Shown: positions 44,058 through 53,300, numbered from the stretch's first letter. The stretch is 64,000 bases of DNA from Clostridia bacterium (GCA_910576325.1 CAJTIM010000006.1:62001-126000), one strand, 5' to 3'. Numbers and translations are program-made. The notes: generated from the letters alone by a model not told the origin.

Positions 44058-45467
44058 ATGGGTGGATTTTTTGGAGTTGCTTCCAAAAACGATTGTTTAT
44101 TTGACTTATTTTTCGGAGTAGATTACCATTCCCATCTGGGAACCAGACGCGGCGGCATGGCCGTATATGGAGAGGAAAAAGGCTTTGACCGCGCCATCCA
44201 CAACATTGAAAACACACCGTTTCGAACAAAATTTGATAAAGACATGCAGGAGATGAAGGGTTATCTGGGTATCGGCTGTATCTCCGATTATGAGCCGCAG
44301 CCGCTGATTGTCCGTTCTCATCACGGCACCTTTGCCATCACAACCGTGGGCCGTATCAACAACACCGACGAAATCACCGATGAAATCTGCAAAAACGGCC
44401 ACGCCCACTTTCTGGAAATGAGCGGCGGGGACATCAACCCTACGGAGCTGGTAGCCTCCGTCATCAATCAGAAGCAAAATCTGATTGAAGGCATCCAATA
44501 TGCACAGGAACTCATTGACGGATCCATGACCTTTCTGATCATGACTCCCAAGGGAATCTATGCCGCCCGGGACAAGATGGGCCGCACCCCTGTCGTTATC
44601 GGTCAGAAGGAGGAGGCCTACTGTGTATCCTTTGAAGATTTTGCCTATCTGAATCTGGGCTACTCTAACTATAAGGAGCTCGGCCCCGGCGAGATTGTAG
44701 TTCTCACTCCTGACAGTGTAAAGACACTGGCAGAGCCCGGAAAGGATATGAAGATCTGCACCTTCCTCTGGGTCTATTACGGCTACCCTTCAAGCTCCTA
44801 CCAGGGCATCAGCGTGGAACAGATGCGTTATAACTGCGGCGCAAAGATGGCTGAGAGGGATCATGTAAAGCCCGATACGGTTGCCGGCGTTCCCGATTCC
44901 GGAATTGCCCATGCCGTAGGTTATTCCAATACCTCAGGAATTCCCTTTACACGGCCTTTTATCAAGTATACACCCACATGGCCCCGATCCTTTATGCCCA
45001 CCATTCAGAGCAAACGGAATCTGATTGCCAAGATGAAGCTTCTTCCTGTCCATGAACTGATTGACGGAAAAAGTCTGCTGCTCATTGACGATTCCATTGT
45101 ACGGGGAACACAGCTTGGGGAAACTACGGAATTCCTGTATCAGAGCGGCGCAAAGGAGGTTCATATCCGCCCGGCCTGCCCGCCCATCCTCTACGGATGC
45201 AAATATCTCAATTTCTCCCGTTCCTCCTCTGAAATGGATCTCATTGCCAGAAGGGTCATCGAGAAGCTGGAGGGCGGACAGGTAACAGAGGAGGTATTAA
45301 AGGAATATGCGGATCCGGAATCGGAGAAATATGAGCAGATGCTGGAGGAAATCCGCAAGCAGTTAAACTTCACATCTCTGCGTTATAACCGCCTGGATGA
45401 TATGATTGAAGCCACGGGCCTTCCGGCGGAAAAGCTCTGCACCTACTGCTGGAACGGAAAGGAATAA
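44058..45467 (+). CDS. PurF-like amidophosphoribosyltransferase lacking the N-terminal catalytic Cys
   Basis: 469 residues from ATG 44058 (AAGGAG upstream). An N-terminal Ntn-hydrolase-like domain starts MGGFFGVASKNDCLFDLFFGVDYHSHLGTRRGGMAVYG. A phosphoribosyltransferase domain carries the PRPP loop LLLIDDSIVRGTQLGETT. True PurF matures to an N-terminal Cys (MCGI-like); here the residue is Gly, so glutamine hydrolysis by the usual mechanism is not expected. Cys residues in KICTFLWVYY, YGCKYLN and LCTYCWNG resemble the Fe-S ligands of Bacillus-type PurF. It may use free ammonia or have another role. Closely similar proteins exist in related Clostridia by recollection. Confidence 0.8.
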   Translation: MGGFFGVASKNDCLFDLFFGVDYHSHLGTRRGGMAVYGEEKGFDRAIHNIENTPFRTKFDKDMQEMKGYLGIGCISDYEPQPLIVRSHHGTFAITTVGRINNTDEITDEICKNGHAHFLEMSGGDINPTELVASVINQKQNLIEGIQYAQELIDGSMTFLIMTPKGIYAARDKMGRTPVVIGQKEEAYCVSFEDFAYLNLGYSNYKELGPGEIVVLTPDSVKTLAEPGKDMKICTFLWVYYGYPSSSYQGISVEQMRYNCGAKMAERDHVKPDTVAGVPDSGIAHAVGYSNTSGIPFTRPFIKYTPTWPRSFMPTIQSKRNLIAKMKLLPVHELIDGKSLLLIDDSIVRGTQLGETTEFLYQSGAKEVHIRPACPPILYGCKYLNFSRSSSEMDLIARRVIEKLEGGQVTEEVLKEYADPESEKYEQMLEEIRKQLNFTSLRYNRLDDMIEATGLPAEKLCTYCWNGKE

Positions 45468-45479
45468 AATTGAGCAAAA

Positions 45480-45502
45480 GGGCTGCCACATTGCGGCAGC
45501 CC
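45480..45502. terminator. Terminator between the PurF-like gene and the PTS operon
   Basis: GGGCTGCC (45480-45487) and GGCAGCCC (45495-45502) are perfect complements. TTTTGCTCAATTTT follows on the minus strand, so it mainly ends the IIB-IIC-IID-HAD operon. Confidence 0.7.
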
Positions 45503-45514
45503 CTCTGTGGGATT

Positions 45515-46174
45515 TCAGTTATTTAACCACTCAAAGTCAAATTCCGTAAAGTCACGGATACAGTGAACGGCTCCTTTGCGAATCAATTCCGGATGGACAG
45601 AATCACTTCCAATACCTATCACTTTTCCTGCATTATTTTCTCTTGCATAGCCAATTGCGCTTATGCTGTCTTCGATCACAATACATTCGGAAAGCGTCGT
45701 CCCCAATCTTCTAGCAGCTTCTACCTGCATCTCTCCCTTATTCGCATATGCACCGTCGTCATAGACGCACATCTCACGTTCAAACCACTGTTCCAGATGA
45801 AAGGTTTTGAAATAAAAATCCATATTATCCTTTATGGAGGCTGTGGCAAGCGTATAAGGAATCCGCCGCTCCCTAAGCTTAAGGAACAGCTCCTTGGCTC
45901 CGGCTGTCAGATGCACCTTATCCGAATTCTCCATACAGATCTTCCGGTATATGGCTTCCTTGTGGACGGACCACTTCTGTCTTTCTTCCTTTGTCAATTC
46001 GGGAGCAAGAGTATAGAGCAGAACATCATTGGGCGGACCGCAGAAAAATGACGGATCCGGTTCCTTATCCTTTTCTTTGCAAAGCTCCCGGTAAACCCTT
46101 GACCATGCCTCCTCATGGAAGCATGTGTCAAGGAAAAGCGTACCATTAAAATCAAAAACGACTGCCTGCTTCAT
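45515..46174 (-). CDS. HAD-family hydrolase (beta-phosphoglucomutase-like)
   Basis: 219 residues. HAD motif I reads VFDFNGTLF, so the usual second Asp is Asn; the first (nucleophile) Asp is kept. Motif II is LATAS, and the Lys/acidic pair is IVIEDSISAIGYA. A helical cap follows motif I. It ends the PTS operon, 7 nt after IID, so it probably dephosphorylates a sugar phosphate imported by that PTS. Confidence 0.8.
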   Translation of the reverse strand: MKQAVVFDFNGTLFLDTCFHEEAWSRVYRELCKEKDKEPDPSFFCGPPNDVLLYTLAPELTKEERQKWSVHKEAIYRKICMENSDKVHLTAGAKELFLKLRERRIPYTLATASIKDNMDFYFKTFHLEQWFEREMCVYDDGAYANKGEMQVEAARRLGTTLSECIVIEDSISAIGYARENNAGKVIGIGSDSVHPELIRKGAVHCIRDFTEFDFEWLNN

Positions 46175-46181
46175 CCGCTCT

Positions 46182-47006
46182 TTAGAAGAGACCGATAAGT
46201 GCGCCTAGCAGACCTACTACCAGCAGTAATCCGATACACGCAACCGGAGTCCAGCCTTTCTTCTTAATTAAGAAGTACAGGCCCAGAGTAATGGTCAGCG
46301 GAATCAGCTTCGGAAGAATACCGTCCAAAATATCCTGGATGATAATGGGGCTTTCGCCGTTTTCAAACTGAAGCTTAATGGCAGTTGCACCATAGTTGGA
46401 GGTCAGAGCGCCTACAACAAATACGCCAAGGAGAGAAGCCGCACGGGTAAATTCCTTTGCATTGGCCGTCAGCAACTCAATGGCCTTGGAGCCCAGTCTA
46501 TAAGACCAGTTCATCAGCCAGAAACGGATTCCAAACTGTACTGCGTTAAAGATCAGCAGGAACAGAATCGGTCCGGCCAGCGAGCCGTCTATGGCCATCT
46601 GCGATGTAATACCTGCCGTAATCGGCACCAAAGTAAACCAGAAAATAGCATCACCGATACCGCCAAGGGGGCCCATAGCCGCCACGCGGACACCACGAAT
46701 CATATCAATATCTGCCTTCTGCTGTTCCAGAGAAAGCACAATACCCATTACAAAGGTTACCAGGAAAGGATGTGTATTAAAGAACTCCAGATTGTGTCCC
46801 ATGGAGATCTTAAGGTCCTCTTCATTGTCCCCGTGGATCTTCTCCAGTCCGGGGAGAATACCGTAGAGCCATCCGCCTGACTGCATTCTCTCGTAGTTGA
46901 AGGAGCCCTGCAGGTTCAGGGAACGCCATACCATCTTATTCAAAGTCTTCTTATCCAGCGGCTGCGCCGGTGTCAGATTGTTGTAATGTGTTGCATTAGA
47001 TGCCAT
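46182..47006 (-). CDS. PTS system mannose-family IID component
   Basis: 274 residues from ATG 47006, with GGAGG 8 nt upstream; an earlier ATG at 47069 would overlap IIC deeply and is rejected. The IID family signature is present: LNKMVWRSLNLQGSFNYERMQSGGWLYGILPGL and GPLGGIGDAIFWFTLVPI. C-terminal membrane helices. It forms the membrane channel with IIC. Overlaps the IIC stop by 11 nt. Confidence 0.93.
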   Translation of the reverse strand: MASNATHYNNLTPAQPLDKKTLNKMVWRSLNLQGSFNYERMQSGGWLYGILPGLEKIHGDNEEDLKISMGHNLEFFNTHPFLVTFVMGIVLSLEQQKADIDMIRGVRVAAMGPLGGIGDAIFWFTLVPITAGITSQMAIDGSLAGPILFLLIFNAVQFGIRFWLMNWSYRLGSKAIELLTANAKEFTRAASLLGVFVVGALTSNYGATAIKLQFENGESPIIIQDILDGILPKLIPLTITLGLYFLIKKKGWTPVACIGLLLVVGLLGALIGLF

Positions 47007-47802
47007 CCTCGTCACCTCCATTTCCATTTCCTGCATTCTGTCTGATAGCAACGCGTGTCTGGAAGTCATTCAGTGCAATTGCGATACCTACGAATGCAAC
47101 AAGGAGCAGTGCGGAACCGGAAAGTCCCGGAACATATCCGACAACAGTTGCCAGTGTAAAGCCTGCGAAGTAAATTCCCCACAGTTCATTGGAAAGCATA
47201 ATACGGAGCAGGATAGCGAAACCAACGAAACGCATCATTCCGCCTGCAGCTCCCAGTCCGTCCATAATCCATCCATACTTATCGGAAATAGCCTGCAGGG
47301 TAGTACCAAGAGCTGTTCCTCCAAGAAGACCGCCGACACATACAACTGCAAACAGAAGTCCAAGTGCTCCCATAGCCAGATAATTCAGACGAACAATTCC
47401 CTTTGTGTCTCCCTTCTCCGCCATCTTGTCAGCAGTAGACATAAGGGGAGACATAACGGTGAACACAAGCGTAATCATGTACTGTCCGAAAAGTGCGAAC
47501 GGCACGCCAAGACCTACGGCCGCCGCGGGCTCCAGTCCGGAACCGATGGCAAATACGGTTGCCATAATTCCTCCGATAATTGCGTTGGGGGGCTGTGCGC
47601 CTCCGACCGGCATGTTACCGATTGTCATAAGCTGATATGTACCGCCTACAACCAGACCGGTATGCAGATCGCCAAGGATGGCTCCCACAACCGCACCGGT
47701 TACGATGGGCTGGTACAAAGATTCTAAAAGGTTGTACTGGTCAATACCTACAATAAAGGCCCATACGCCGACCAGTAAAACTTGAATTGCATTAAATTCC
47801 AT
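46996..47802 (-). CDS. PTS system mannose-family IIC component
   Basis: 268 residues, all membrane. IIC signature: GDLHTGLVVGGTYQLMTIGNMPVGGAQPPNAIIGGIMATVFAIGSG. Translocates the sugar together with IID. AAAGGAG precedes the start. The genetic neighbourhood points to GalNAc, galactosamine or another amino sugar. Confidence 0.93.
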   Translation of the reverse strand: MEFNAIQVLLVGVWAFIVGIDQYNLLESLYQPIVTGAVVGAILGDLHTGLVVGGTYQLMTIGNMPVGGAQPPNAIIGGIMATVFAIGSGLEPAAAVGLGVPFALFGQYMITLVFTVMSPLMSTADKMAEKGDTKGIVRLNYLAMGALGLLFAVVCVGGLLGGTALGTTLQAISDKYGWIMDGLGAAGGMMRFVGFAILLRIMLSNELWGIYFAGFTLATVVGYVPGLSGSALLLVAFVGIAIALNDFQTRVAIRQNAGNGNGGDEDGI

Positions 47803-47844
47803 AATTTATACAATCTCCTTTCCCATAATAATTCAACAGGTTAC

Positions 47845-48321
47845 TTATTTGAACAATTTCTCAATGTTCTCCGAAGCCTCGGTGGGAACTCTCCGAATCT
47901 CAAGCTCCACGCCAAGCTCCCGTAATTTTGCAAAGGCAGCCACGTCGCTGTCGTCTACAGCTACGGATCCGGCAACCTGACGCTTGCCGTCCGCCATATG
48001 CATATTACCGATATTCACTTTTTTGATCGGCACACCGCCCTCTACCAGTGCAAGAACATCCTGGGGTGTCTCGCAGACAATAAAGATCATCTGCTTGTCA
48101 GATGCCTTATGAATGGTAGAAATGGTCTTCTCCAGTGTCCAGTAGCGCATAGCCGCATAGCTGGGGGCCGCCATATCCATCAGTCCCTGACGAAGCTTGT
48201 TGCCTGCCACCTCGTCATTGGCTACCAGAATCAGGTTCGCGCCAATGCTTCCGCACCACTGTGTTGCCACCTGGCCGTGAACCAAACGGTTGTCGATTCT
48301 CGTTAAAACAATATTGGGCAT
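47845..48321 (-). CDS. PTS system mannose-family IIB component
   Basis: 158 residues. Phosphoryl-accepting His15 lies in TRIDNRLVHGQVATQW. It receives phosphate from IIA, which is encoded 2 kb away in the other PTS operon. AAGGAGG upstream. First gene of the IIB-IIC-IID-HAD operon. Confidence 0.95.
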   Translation of the reverse strand: MPNIVLTRIDNRLVHGQVATQWCGSIGANLILVANDEVAGNKLRQGLMDMAAPSYAAMRYWTLEKTISTIHKASDKQMIFIVCETPQDVLALVEGGVPIKKVNIGNMHMADGKRQVAGSVAVDDSDVAAFAKLRELGVELEIRRVPTEASENIEKLFK

Positions 48322-48661
48322 AATACTCCCTCCTTAGATAATGATTCTTCTCTGAAAATCCCGTTCAGAGTAGTATCATTATAATATTTATCCAAAAATT
48401 AGTCTTTGTACCTTTTAACAGATTATTTATTCTTTTCGTTTTTTTTATATTATTTTTAATATTTTTATTCTTTATTTACAATTACAGCGCCTTTTTTTGT
48501 CCATCTTGTACAGCAAACATCAAATAAGCGAGGATTTTTCATTCATCTTTACAATTGCTGGCTTTTTCCTCAAAACAGCTTCTTTTTATAAAAATTCAGT
48601 CTCTATTTTCCTGCCAGATTTATAATATCTTATTTTTTGTTTACAAATTTTTAAGATTTTA
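48322..48661. promoter_or_regulatory. AT-rich divergent control region between the PTS operon and the AraC regulator
   Basis: 340 bp with no gene. A minus-strand TATAAT (48378-48383) probably serves the PTS operon but has no good -35, consistent with activation. Several T-runs and repeats of TTTACAAT/TTACAAAT occur. Binding sites for the AraC regulator are expected here but were not pinpointed. Confidence 0.4.
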
Positions 48662-48690
48662 TAGACATCCTTTTCAAAACTCTGTATAAT
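48662..48690 (+). promoter_or_regulatory. Promoter of the AraC-family regulator
   Basis: TAGACA (48662-48667), 17-nt spacer, perfect TATAAT (48685-48690), 24 nt before the ATG. Confidence 0.65.
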
Positions 48691-48713
48691 ACTTCCATTA
48701 TGGAGGTTCCGAT

Positions 48714-49910
48714 ATGCAGTTAAAAACATCCAATGCGGCATTCAGCAAATATGGCTCTGTCTATAAAGCACCCATAAATCTGGAACAGACCGGTATGATC
48801 AGCCGAAGCTGGCACCTAATCGCCAAACGAAGCATTACCCAGCTCTACCAATTCAACTGTGAGGTTTATCTCGAAATGCAGGAGGGTATGGCCGCCCTTC
48901 TGGTAAGTGAAGAACCTCAGGCCGACCGGTTGGATGCTTTTGCCATTCACCGCTATGTAAAGCTGAAGCCCAACACATATTTTTCTCTTGTAGCAGTTAC
49001 GTCCAATATCACTTGCAAGCTCATCACTGTCACGTCTTACTCATCTATTGTGGAGGAACTCTCGCCACCCTACCTGTTTGAAAGAATCCTCCCCCGCATC
49101 CGAATCAGTGAAATCCTCGGCTACTATTATTCCATCCGCAATTCCGGCTATCGTTTCGGCGGGGAAAAGCATTCCTATTTTGAGCTTACTTATGTAGATC
49201 GCGGATGTATGACATCGGAGGTAGACGAAATCACATACCATCTCAAGGAACGGGAATTGATGCTTTACGGTCCCGGACAGTTTCATACACAGGAAATTCC
49301 GGAGGGCTGCTCCTGCTCCTATGTGACGATCATTTTTGATATGGAAACCATGGTTTATGACGTGGACAGCAACAATTATGAGCTTCTTTTAAACAGAGTA
49401 TTCAGCTATGACAAGAAAATACATACGTTAATCAAAGCCTTTGTGATGGAAAGCACCTCACAGATTCCTTATATGAACAGTCTGATGCTGTGTCTTTTGC
49501 AGGAAACCATCGTGCGCCTTCTTCAGTCCATATTTATTGGCTGCAAGAACGAACGCCCCGCCACAGAAGCCAGACAGCACTATCAGGATGAGCTTTTGGA
49601 AAAAATTCTGGCTTACATCGACGAGACTATCTACGAGCCGCTCACCATAGCGGAGATTTGCCAGAAGTTTTCCCTGTCGCGCTCTTCCCTGCAGATTTTA
49701 TTTAAGGAAAACCTGGATCAGCCGCCGAAAAAATATATCAATGAATTGAAGCTGGAAACAAGCCGTCAGATGATCTGCGAAGGAAAATATACCATCAGTG
49801 AGATTGCCCTTATGCTTGGCTTTAATTCCATCCATTACTTTTCCAGAGCCTTTACCCAAAAGTACGGAATGGCTCCCAGTGAGTACGCCAAAACGCTTTA
49901 CAAGGAATAA
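48714..49910 (+). CDS. AraC-family transcriptional regulator
   Basis: 398 residues. The N-terminal two-thirds look like a cupin-type sensor region (LTYVDRGCMTSEVDEITYHLKERELMLYGPGQFHTQEI). The C-terminal about 105 residues are a double helix-turn-helix AraC domain (ILAYIDETIYEPLTIAEICQKFSLSRSSLQILFKE and ISEIALMLGFNSIHYFSRAFTQKYGMAPSEY). It lies between the two halves of the amino-sugar locus and likely activates them. GGAGG upstream. Confidence 0.9.
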   Translation: MQLKTSNAAFSKYGSVYKAPINLEQTGMISRSWHLIAKRSITQLYQFNCEVYLEMQEGMAALLVSEEPQADRLDAFAIHRYVKLKPNTYFSLVAVTSNITCKLITVTSYSSIVEELSPPYLFERILPRIRISEILGYYYSIRNSGYRFGGEKHSYFELTYVDRGCMTSEVDEITYHLKERELMLYGPGQFHTQEIPEGCSCSYVTIIFDMETMVYDVDSNNYELLLNRVFSYDKKIHTLIKAFVMESTSQIPYMNSLMLCLLQETIVRLLQSIFIGCKNERPATEARQHYQDELLEKILAYIDETIYEPLTIAEICQKFSLSRSSLQILFKENLDQPPKKYINELKLETSRQMICEGKYTISEIALMLGFNSIHYFSRAFTQKYGMAPSEYAKTLYKE

Positions 49911-49941
49911 ATCCCAGAAGTATTTACTGACACATACAAAA

Positions 49942-49985
49942 AAGAACCGCCGCCAAAGAGTGTCTTCTCCCTGACTGCGGTTCTT
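49942..49985. terminator. Bidirectional terminator between the AraC and YajC-like genes
   Basis: AAGAACCGC (49942-49950) pairs perfectly with GCGGTTCTT (49977-49985) across a 26-nt loop, with T-rich sequence on both sides, between convergent genes. Confidence 0.65.
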
Positions 49986-50018
49986 CTTTATCTGTATACT
50001 GTATGCTTTTTGAAATAC

Positions 50019-50306
50019 TTATGAATCGGCCAGCGCCTGAACCGCATAGCGGGAAATCTGAATAACCGTACCCTTGGCAACCTCCACATTTACGGTTTCA
50101 TCCTCTATGCCCACCACTTTTCCATAAATTCCTCCGGCAAACATAATCTTGCTTCCGATTTTCAGCTCCGTGTGTACCTCTCCCAGCGCTTCCCTGCGCT
50201 TGCGCATGTTTTTAGCGGAAATAAAGCTCAGAATCAATCCGAAGATTCCCATGATAACCGCCAAAGTGATACAGGTCCAGGCAACTACTTCCCAGTTTAT
50301 ACCCAT
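50019..50306 (-). CDS. YajC-like membrane protein within a PTS operon
   Basis: 95 residues. One N-terminal membrane helix (WTCITLAVIMGIFGLILSFIS), then the YajC-type domain (HTELKIGSKIMFAGGIYGKVVGIEDETVNVEVAKGTVIQISRYAVQAL). YajC normally accompanies SecDF. Here it lies 3 nt after PTS IIA, so it may be a locus-specific paralogue helping to assemble the PTS or a secreted partner. That role is inference. Confidence 0.85.
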   Translation of the reverse strand: MGINWEVVAWTCITLAVIMGIFGLILSFISAKNMRKRREALGEVHTELKIGSKIMFAGGIYGKVVGIEDETVNVEVAKGTVIQISRYAVQALADS

Positions 50307-50309
50307 GTT

Positions 50310-50744
50310 TTAAATTCCATCCTCTTCTGCATTGTCCTCATGAGCCGCAAGCTCAAACCGAATGATATAGTCCTTCCCCGTAGGAATCAGTGATTCCGCC
50401 ATATCAAGCGGGGAATCAAACGCTCCCATCATCATTGAGCCCTCAATCAGCATGGGCAGATTGGAACCGGCTACAACCTCAATAGCCTGATCCGGGCGGG
50501 CAAACTTGCACTCTACGGCACATTTGAAGGGTGAGCCGCCCGCCAGATCAGAAAGAACCAGCACACCGTCACAGCTCTTCAGCTCATCAAGCGCCTTGTT
50601 CAGATTTTCCGTCAGCGTATCGGTGGAATGATCCGCCTCAAAATCCACATATGCAATGTTCTCCGTGTTGCCGGTAATCAGCTTCAGGCTTGATCCAAGT
50701 CCCGTCGCGAAATGGCCGTGTCCGGTAATCAATAAACCAATCAT
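50310..50744 (-). CDS. PTS system mannose-family IIA component
   Basis: 144 residues. MIGLLITGHGHFATGLGSSLKLI contains the phosphorylated His9. It has LVLSDLAGGSPF and the GSNLPMLIE typical of EIIA-Man. It passes phosphate from HPr to IIB (47845). Cotranscribed with agaS. Confidence 0.93.
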   Translation of the reverse strand: MIGLLITGHGHFATGLGSSLKLITGNTENIAYVDFEADHSTDTLTENLNKALDELKSCDGVLVLSDLAGGSPFKCAVECKFARPDQAIEVVAGSNLPMLIEGSMMMGAFDSPLDMAESLIPTGKDYIIRFELAAHEDNAEEDGI

Positions 50745-50783
50745 CTTATCCTCCTCCTATTCAGGTTCCGTAATATCATAATT

Positions 50784-51962
50784 CTATTTTAAAATATATG
50801 GATACAGGGTTACACCCTTCACCACCCGGTTTACCTCTCCCGTAGGACAGGGATTATCCGGCGTAATCCCTAAGGACAGGGACTTCAGTACTGCCAGTGT
50901 CTGTGCAAACAAAATAAAGTCAAAACCAAGAAGCACATTTTCCAGGGGCTGTCCCATACCAAATTCCAGGGTGTAATCCACCAGATTCTTCGCTTCCTCA
51001 CAGGGTGTATTCATAACTGCCGCAATACGGTTTTTCTTTCTCTGCGGGCTCATCTCCTTAATCAGATCAAGCTCGTATTTCCGGCGGTACTCATCGTCGC
51101 TTAAGTATACCACGGTGAGAGTTCTGTCGTCGATAATGGACTTGGGACCATGACGGAAGCCTAAGGGTGAATCGTACATGGTAGCCACCTGTCCTGCCGT
51201 CAGCTCCAGCATCTTCAATGCAGATTCCTGAGAAACACCCTTCAAAGCCACATTGCCCAGATATACAATGCGGTTAAAGTCAAAGCCGTCCACGATCTCC
51301 CGCGCAAGGGTAAAGCCCTCCTCCAGGAAGTCGGTTCCTGCCGCGCATACTTTGTCAATCGCAGCCGTAATTTCCTCCAGGCGGTCCAAATTGAATGCCA
51401 GATAAGTTGCCATGTACATATTGGAGAAGCTTGAGGTCATGGCAAAGGACTGATCATGAGTCTCCGGTGTCAGATTCAGCGCATAGCAATGCTCTCTGTC
51501 TTTCGCCATCTTGGAAAGGCTGCCTTCATGATTACAGGTTACAAACAGATGATAAAGATTCTGACACACAACCTCCGCCGCGTCAACCGCACCTATGGTT
51601 TCCGGAGAATTGCCGGAACGTCCGAAGCTTACCAGGATCGTCGGCTTTGTGCGGGAAAGGAAATCCTCCGGCGAAGGAACAATATCCGTGGTAGCGTAGG
51701 ATTTTACCTTATATCCGTACTTTCTGTTCAATGCCTGATATAAGGAGTTACCTACAAATTCACTGGTTCCCGCCCCTGTGAGGACGATGTCAAAGTCTTC
51801 CGCCTTCAGAACCTGGTCAAGAAATGCCTGAAGCTCCTCCTTACAGGCCGCAATCTGTGCACAGGTCTTCTTCCATGTGGAAGGCTGCTGATGAATCTCG
51901 GTCAGAGTAAATGTGGAAAAAGTTTCCTTCATCTTCTCCGGGGAAATGTCAAATATGTTCAT
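50784..51962 (-). CDS. agaS: SIS-domain sugar isomerase/deaminase, AgaS-like
   Basis: 392 residues with two SIS domains (VLTGAGTSEFVGNSLY ... VSFGRSGNSPETI and VYLGNVALKGVSQESALKMLELTAGQVATMYDSPLGFRHGPKSII). It matches AgaS, the galactosamine-6-phosphate deaminase/isomerase of GalNAc catabolism, by domain order and context with PTS IIA, NagA and GatZ. First gene of its operon. Confidence 0.9.
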   Translation of the reverse strand: MNIFDISPEKMKETFSTFTLTEIHQQPSTWKKTCAQIAACKEELQAFLDQVLKAEDFDIVLTGAGTSEFVGNSLYQALNRKYGYKVKSYATTDIVPSPEDFLSRTKPTILVSFGRSGNSPETIGAVDAAEVVCQNLYHLFVTCNHEGSLSKMAKDREHCYALNLTPETHDQSFAMTSSFSNMYMATYLAFNLDRLEEITAAIDKVCAAGTDFLEEGFTLAREIVDGFDFNRIVYLGNVALKGVSQESALKMLELTAGQVATMYDSPLGFRHGPKSIIDDRTLTVVYLSDDEYRRKYELDLIKEMSPQRKKNRIAAVMNTPCEEAKNLVDYTLEFGMGQPLENVLLGFDFILFAQTLAVLKSLSLGITPDNPCPTGEVNRVVKGVTLYPYILK

Positions 51963-52016
51963 TTCTAAAATCCTCCTTTACAATTTGAATTTTGTAGCAC
52001 ATCATAGTATGTCTCG

Positions 52017-52046
52017 ATTATAACGCAGGAAATTCATAAAAAACAA
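52017..52046 (-). promoter_or_regulatory. Candidate promoter of the agaS-IIA-yajC operon
   Basis: Minus strand TTGTTT (52041-52046), 18 nt, TATAAT (52017-52022), 55 nt before agaS. On the plus strand, a TATAAT-AAGAT-ATTATA palindrome (52110-52126) probably overlaps the nagA promoter; no good -35 is evident there. Confidence 0.45.
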
Positions 52047-52160
52047 TAGAACTACTAAAACTAATAATCATTCTGTCAAAAAATACAACCTATTCCTGTT
52101 ATTCGGTGTTATAATAAGATATTATACTATAATAAAATTTTTTCTGACAGGAGGGTTTTC

Positions 52161-53300
52161 ATGCTGATTCAAAGTAAAAAAATCTGGATTGCGGATCAAT
52201 TTGTTCCTGCAATGCTTAAGATAGCGGATGGCAAGATTGCGGACATCCTTCCCTACGGCAGCCGGACTGCGGATGCGGATTACGGCAGTCTGCGCATTGT
52301 CCCCGGCTTTTTGGATATCCATTGTCACGGCGCTTACGGCTTCGACACCAACGACGCCAATGAAAAGGGCCTGCGTAACTGGACTAAAAACGTAGTGGAC
52401 GAAGGAGTGACCGCTCTTCTCGCCACCACCATTACCCAGAGCGAGGAGGTGCTGACCCGGGCTGTTGCAAATGTGGCAAAGGTCATGGACGAGGGATATG
52501 AGGGCGCCGAGATCTTAGGCATCCATTTTGAGGGGCCTTATCTGGATATGGTCTACAAGGGAGCGCAGCCGGAACAGCACATTGTAAAACCGACCATCGA
52601 ACAGTTTGAGCGCTATCAGGCAGCCGCAAAGGGCCATATCCGCTATATTACCATGGCTACCGAGACAGACGAGGACTTTGCGCTGACCCATTATCTCACA
52701 TCACATGGTGTTGTTGTAAGCATCGGACACTCCGCAGCAACTTATGAACAAGCTGTCATGGCTTACGCCCATGGTGCCCGCTCCATGACCCATGTGTACA
52801 ACGGCATGACCCCCTTCAACCACCGGGCCAACGGTCTGGTAGGTGCTGCCTACCGCATCCGTACCATGTACGGAGAAATCATCTGCGACGGCAATCATTC
52901 CACCACGGCGGCGCTGAATAATTACTTTATGTCCAAGGGGCCGGATTATTCCATTATGATCTCCGACGCTCTGATGGCAAAGGGATCTCCGGCCGGAAGC
53001 CGTTATATCTTCGGCGGCAATGAGATTGAGATTTATCCTGACGGCAGCGCCCATTTAACCGCTACCGGAGGGCTTGCCGGCTCTACCTTACGCCTGAATG
53101 ACGGTCTGCGTATTCTGGTGGAGGAGGCTATGGTTCCCTTCAACTATGCAATCAATTCCTGTACCATCAATCCGGCCCGGTGCCTGGGCGTGGACGACCG
53201 CAAGGGACTTATCGGTGTGGGGATGGATGCGGATCTCGTTGTACTGGAGGCGGATTACAAGGTACACCAAACCTACTGTATGGGAAAAGCACAGCTGTAA
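52161..53300 (+). CDS. nagA: N-acetylglucosamine-6-phosphate (or GalNAc-6-P) deacetylase
   Basis: 379 residues of the amidohydrolase superfamily. VPGFLDIHCHGAYGFDTND (HxH metal site), GIHFEGPYLD (Glu), VSIGHSAATYEQA and HVYNGMTPFNHRANGLVGAA (His), then DGNHST and the catalytic Asp in MISDAL. Removes acetyl from the PTS-delivered amino-sugar phosphate. Diverges from agaS; GGAGGG upstream. Confidence 0.93.
   Translation: MLIQSKKIWIADQFVPAMLKIADGKIADILPYGSRTADADYGSLRIVPGFLDIHCHGAYGFDTNDANEKGLRNWTKNVVDEGVTALLATTITQSEEVLTRAVANVAKVMDEGYEGAEILGIHFEGPYLDMVYKGAQPEQHIVKPTIEQFERYQAAAKGHIRYITMATETDEDFALTHYLTSHGVVVSIGHSAATYEQAVMAYAHGARSMTHVYNGMTPFNHRANGLVGAAYRIRTMYGEIICDGNHSTTAALNNYFMSKGPDYSIMISDALMAKGSPAGSRYIFGGNEIEIYPDGSAHLTATGGLAGSTLRLNDGLRILVEEAMVPFNYAINSCTINPARCLGVDDRKGLIGVGMDADLVVLEADYKVHQTYCMGKAQL

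Noticed and set aside
47007..47069. Longer start for PTS IID
   Set aside because: It would overlap the IIC gene by 74 nt; the ATG at 47006 has GGAGG at the right distance.
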